Of a stretch of 64,000 bases of DNA, positions 61,681 through 64,000 are shown in pieces. Numbering within the stretch: position 1 is the first letter of the stretch; each line of letters begins with the position of its first letter. A program made the position numbers and the translations under genes. Source of the DNA: Desulfobacula sp. (GTDB taxonomy: Bacteria > Desulfobacterota > Desulfobacteria > Desulfobacterales > Desulfobacteraceae); NCBI RefSeq assembly GCF_030145145.1, contig NZ_JAQYWD010000015.1, positions 1 through 64,000 of the forward strand, given 5' to 3'. The notes below the pieces were generated by a model. The model saw nothing but the letters and a program-made list of their open reading frames with translations. It did no database searches and was not told the origin of the DNA.

Positions 61681-63054
61681 ATGTTGACCCAGACAATAAA
61701 AACAGAACTGACCGATATTGTTGGAAAAGAAAGATATCTTGATAAAACAGCAGAACTTGCCTGTTTTTCATATGATTCTTTTACTGAAGAAGCCATGCCT
61801 GAGGCGGTTATATTTCCAATGACCACCAGGGAAGTCTCCAGGGTAATGGAGATTGCATCAAAATATAAAATTCCAGTCACGGGAAGGGGGGCCGGAACCA
61901 GTGTCTGTGGAGCACCTATTCCCGTAAAGCATGGGATCGTTCTTTGTTTTACAAAAATGAACAAAATCATCGAAGTCAACACACCAGACAGATATATTAT
62001 TGTGCAGCCCGGTGTGGTGAATATTAATGTCCAGAAAGCACTCATCCCTCTTGGATTTTTCTATCCGCCTGATCCGGGCTCCATGACGTCCTCGACAATT
62101 GGCGGAAATATTGCACAGAATGCCGGGGGACCCAGATGCCTTAAATACGGGGTCACCATGGACTATATCCTTGGAATGGAAGTTGTTCTGGCCTCGGGAA
62201 AAATCGTCAGGTTTGGCAGCAGGAACGTAAAGGATGTGACAGGCTATAAGTTAGCATCATTGTTCTGTGGATCTGAAGGTACACTCGGGCTTGTCACTGA
62301 AGCCATTTTAAGGGTAGTGCCCCAACCGGAGACCCAGAAAACAATAATGGTCATATTTGATGATCTTGATAACACGGCAAAAGCGGTGTCGGATATTATT
62401 GGATCCGGCATTATACCCGCAGCGATGGAACTGATGGACAATGCCAGCATGAATGCGATTGAAGATGCCGTGGGTATTGGTTTTCCAAGAGATGCGGAAG
62501 GTGCTTTGCTCATTGAAATAGATGGTATTAAAGAAGCGTGTGAAAAACAGACAAAGCAAATTATAGAAAAGGCCAAGAAAAACGGTGCCGTGTCAGTCCA
62601 GGAAGCCAAATCAGAATCGGAACGGGAAAAATTCTGGAATGCAAGAAGATCTGCATATGGCGCTGTGGCAAGAATTGCCCCTGACCCTATATCCGAAGAT
62701 GTGACCGTACCCGTAAGCAAGGTTCCGGAAATGATTCGGCGAATTATTGAAATCACGAGTAGGTATGGCCTTAAGGTTAGCGTTGTTGCCCATGCAGGAG
62801 ACGGCAATATGCATCCTGTGATCCCCATAGACCGCAGCAATACTGATCAAAGACTAAAAGTTGAAAAAGCATTTGCCGAAATTTTCAAGGTCGCCATTGC
62901 ACTGGGCGGTACGCTTTCAGGAGAGCATGGCATCGGACTTGGAAAATCAAAATATCTTCCCCTTGCAATGAGTAAGGATTCAATTGAATTTATGTCTGTC
63001 ATTAAAAAAGCGGTTGACCCTGATGAAATCTTAAATCCAGGGAAATTTGTATGA
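61681..63054 (+). CDS. FAD-linked 2-hydroxyacid dehydrogenase, GlcD-like
   Basis: A 457-aa flavoprotein of the GlcD/Dld-II family. FAD-binding blocks are TGRGAGTSVCGAPIPVKHG and PPDPGSMTSSTIGGN. The C-terminal motifs HAGDGNMHP and LSGEHGIGLGK hold the conserved His residues. It oxidises a D-2-hydroxy acid (lactate, glycolate or an aryl analogue) to the 2-oxo acid. It overlaps the following GlcF-like gene by 4 bp. Confidence 0.93.
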   Translation: MLTQTIKTELTDIVGKERYLDKTAELACFSYDSFTEEAMPEAVIFPMTTREVSRVMEIASKYKIPVTGRGAGTSVCGAPIPVKHGIVLCFTKMNKIIEVNTPDRYIIVQPGVVNINVQKALIPLGFFYPPDPGSMTSSTIGGNIAQNAGGPRCLKYGVTMDYILGMEVVLASGKIVRFGSRNVKDVTGYKLASLFCGSEGTLGLVTEAILRVVPQPETQKTIMVIFDDLDNTAKAVSDIIGSGIIPAAMELMDNASMNAIEDAVGIGFPRDAEGALLIEIDGIKEACEKQTKQIIEKAKKNGAVSVQEAKSESEREKFWNARRSAYGAVARIAPDPISEDVTVPVSKVPEMIRRIIEITSRYGLKVSVVAHAGDGNMHPVIPIDRSNTDQRLKVEKAFAEIFKVAIALGGTLSGEHGIGLGKSKYLPLAMSKDSIEFMSVIKKAVDPDEILNPGKFV

Positions 63055-64000
63055 CAAAAAACGCGGTTCAAAATTGTGCTAAATGCGGAATGTGTTTGAA
63101 TGTATGTCCTGTCTACACTGTTTTAAATGAAGAGCAGGCTTCTCCCCGGGCCAGACTGCATCTGATTAAAGCCTATGAGCAAAACAAGCTTTCATCGTCA
63201 CCTTTGTTAAAGGAAATCATATCCAAGTGCCTTATGTGCGGCAGTTGTGCGGCCATTTGTCCTTTGGGGATCAATCATTATTCAGAATTCATGGAAATGA
63301 GAAAGAGGATGGTGGAAGATCACGGAGAAAAGTTGCCCATAAAAAGCCTTGTGTATCTTCTTGCCAAAGAGCAGCGACTAAAATTTGCGAACACCCTTGC
63401 AAGGGTGGGACAAAATATTGTGCCTGAGCAGTTTAAGGAAAAATATAAACTTGGCAATATTCCATTAAAAAGGCTCCCTGTCTTAAATAAAAAACCGTTC
63501 AGATCTGCCTTGCCCGAGACAATCTTTCCCAATGGAGAACAAAAAGGAACCGTTATATATTTTACAGGGTGTGCCACCAATTATATTTATGAAGACACCG
63601 GATTTTCAGCTGTCAACATATTAAGTCATCTGGGATACAGGATCTTAATACCTGAAACTCAAACCTGCTGCGCAATTCCCATGCTGTTCCACGGTTTTGT
63701 TGAAAAAGCCCGGCAAAGTATTAAAGAAAATATCGCCGCGCTAAGTCAGGACAGCGTTGATGCCATAATCGTTGACTGTGCCACCTGCGGAACTGCTCTA
63801 AAAAAAGAATACAACCTTCTTTGTGATAAATTGGATCTGGATAAATCGGCTGTAGATGAAATTTCATCTAAGGTAACGGATATTGGATCTTTTATGTTAG
63901 CAAACGCAGATTTTTTTAACTTTAAGAAAATACAAAATCCAAAATCATTAAACCTAACCTATCATTTGCCATGTCATTTAAAAAATTCCTTTGGGAATAC
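63051..64000 (+). CDS. GlcF-like Fe-S subunit with CCG domain, partial at window edge
   Basis: About 316 codons are visible and the frame continues past the window. Two [4Fe-4S] motifs lie at the N-terminus (CAKCGMCLNVCP, CLMCGSCAAICP). A first CCG block holds GCATNYIYEDTG and TCCAIPMLFHG. DCATCGTAL follows. This is the electron-transfer partner of GlcD-type dehydrogenases and would pass electrons to a quinone or other Fe-S protein. The ATG overlaps the glcD-like stop. Confidence 0.92.
   Translation, partial: MTKNAVQNCAKCGMCLNVCPVYTVLNEEQASPRARLHLIKAYEQNKLSSSPLLKEIISKCLMCGSCAAICPLGINHYSEFMEMRKRMVEDHGEKLPIKSLVYLLAKEQRLKFANTLARVGQNIVPEQFKEKYKLGNIPLKRLPVLNKKPFRSALPETIFPNGEQKGTVIYFTGCATNYIYEDTGFSAVNILSHLGYRILIPETQTCCAIPMLFHGFVEKARQSIKENIAALSQDSVDAIIVDCATCGTALKKEYNLLCDKLDLDKSAVDEISSKVTDIGSFMLANADFFNFKKIQNPKSLNLTYHLPCHLKNSFGN

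Noticed and set aside
1-64000. CRISPR arrays and rRNA genes
   Set aside because: No regularly spaced direct repeats and no rRNA-like sequence were seen on reading the window.

Overview
This window looks like chromosome of an anaerobic, aromatic-degrading sulfate reducer of the Desulfobacteraceae type (Desulfobacula or Desulfobacterium-like). That is an inference from gene content: a phenylphosphate-synthase and UbiD-carboxylase operon, a Mo-hydroxylase cluster, two TRAP importers each beside a ferredoxin-dependent 2-oxoacid oxidoreductase, a DUF6178 protein and many Fe-S proteins. No rRNA, tRNA, CRISPR array or intact insertion sequence was seen.

Region 1 (1-13 kb) holds a leftward operon: phenylphosphate synthase-like alpha and beta subunits, a UbiD-family (de)carboxylase, an aryl-CoA ligase-like enzyme and a Tm-1-like protein that runs off the left edge. 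Two paralogous LysR-type regulators follow, then a membrane protein built from internal repeats, a metallophosphoesterase and type I isopentenyl-diphosphate isomerase (idi). The leftward promoters of the pps operon, the membrane protein and idi share one architecture: TTGAC(A/C), 17 bp, a -10 box, and ATAAG-N5-(C/T)TTAT centred near -65. I read this as a LysR regulon joining aryl-phosphate carboxylation to supply of DMAPP, the prenyl precursor of the UbiD cofactor prFMN. This is the main candidate for a new system here.

Region 2 (12.8-27 kb) contains a roughly 180-nt nested palindrome, an APH-like/P-loop kinase fusion with a tandem universal stress protein, and a one-domain ModE-like regulator divergent from a three-subunit molybdenum hydroxylase resembling 4-hydroxybenzoyl-CoA reductase. 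A perfect 12+12 palindrome lies between the regulator and the hydroxylase. A broken MoeB/ThiF gene, a MocA-HD fusion, a histidine phosphatase, a YkgJ-type protein and a large DUF748/AsmA-like protein follow.

Region 3 (27-38 kb) has an SDR protein lacking the usual Tyr/Lys pair and a leftward operon controlled by an XRE-cupin regulator: FAH-family hydrolase, aminotransferase, IorA, IorB, TRAP DctP-Q-M and an FrhB-like flavoprotein. Its likely substrate class is aromatic amino or 2-oxo acids.

Region 4 (38-52 kb) has rdgB, a possible 32-aa peptide, a B12-binding radical SAM protein, DUF6178 and a phosphopantetheinyl transferase in one tight run. A two-component system, znuACB with a structured leader, a CGGC protein, a HAD protein and pstSCAB follow.

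Region 5 (52-64 kb) is a GntR-controlled rightward operon: MmgE/PrpD, TRAP DctP-Q-M, a three-subunit 2-oxoacid oxidoreductase, a PadH-like flavo-ferredoxin protein and GlcD/GlcF. It suggests import and oxidation of a 2-hydroxy acid through a 2-oxo acid to an acyl-CoA. All functional assignments rest on recognised motifs and gene context; no database search was run.
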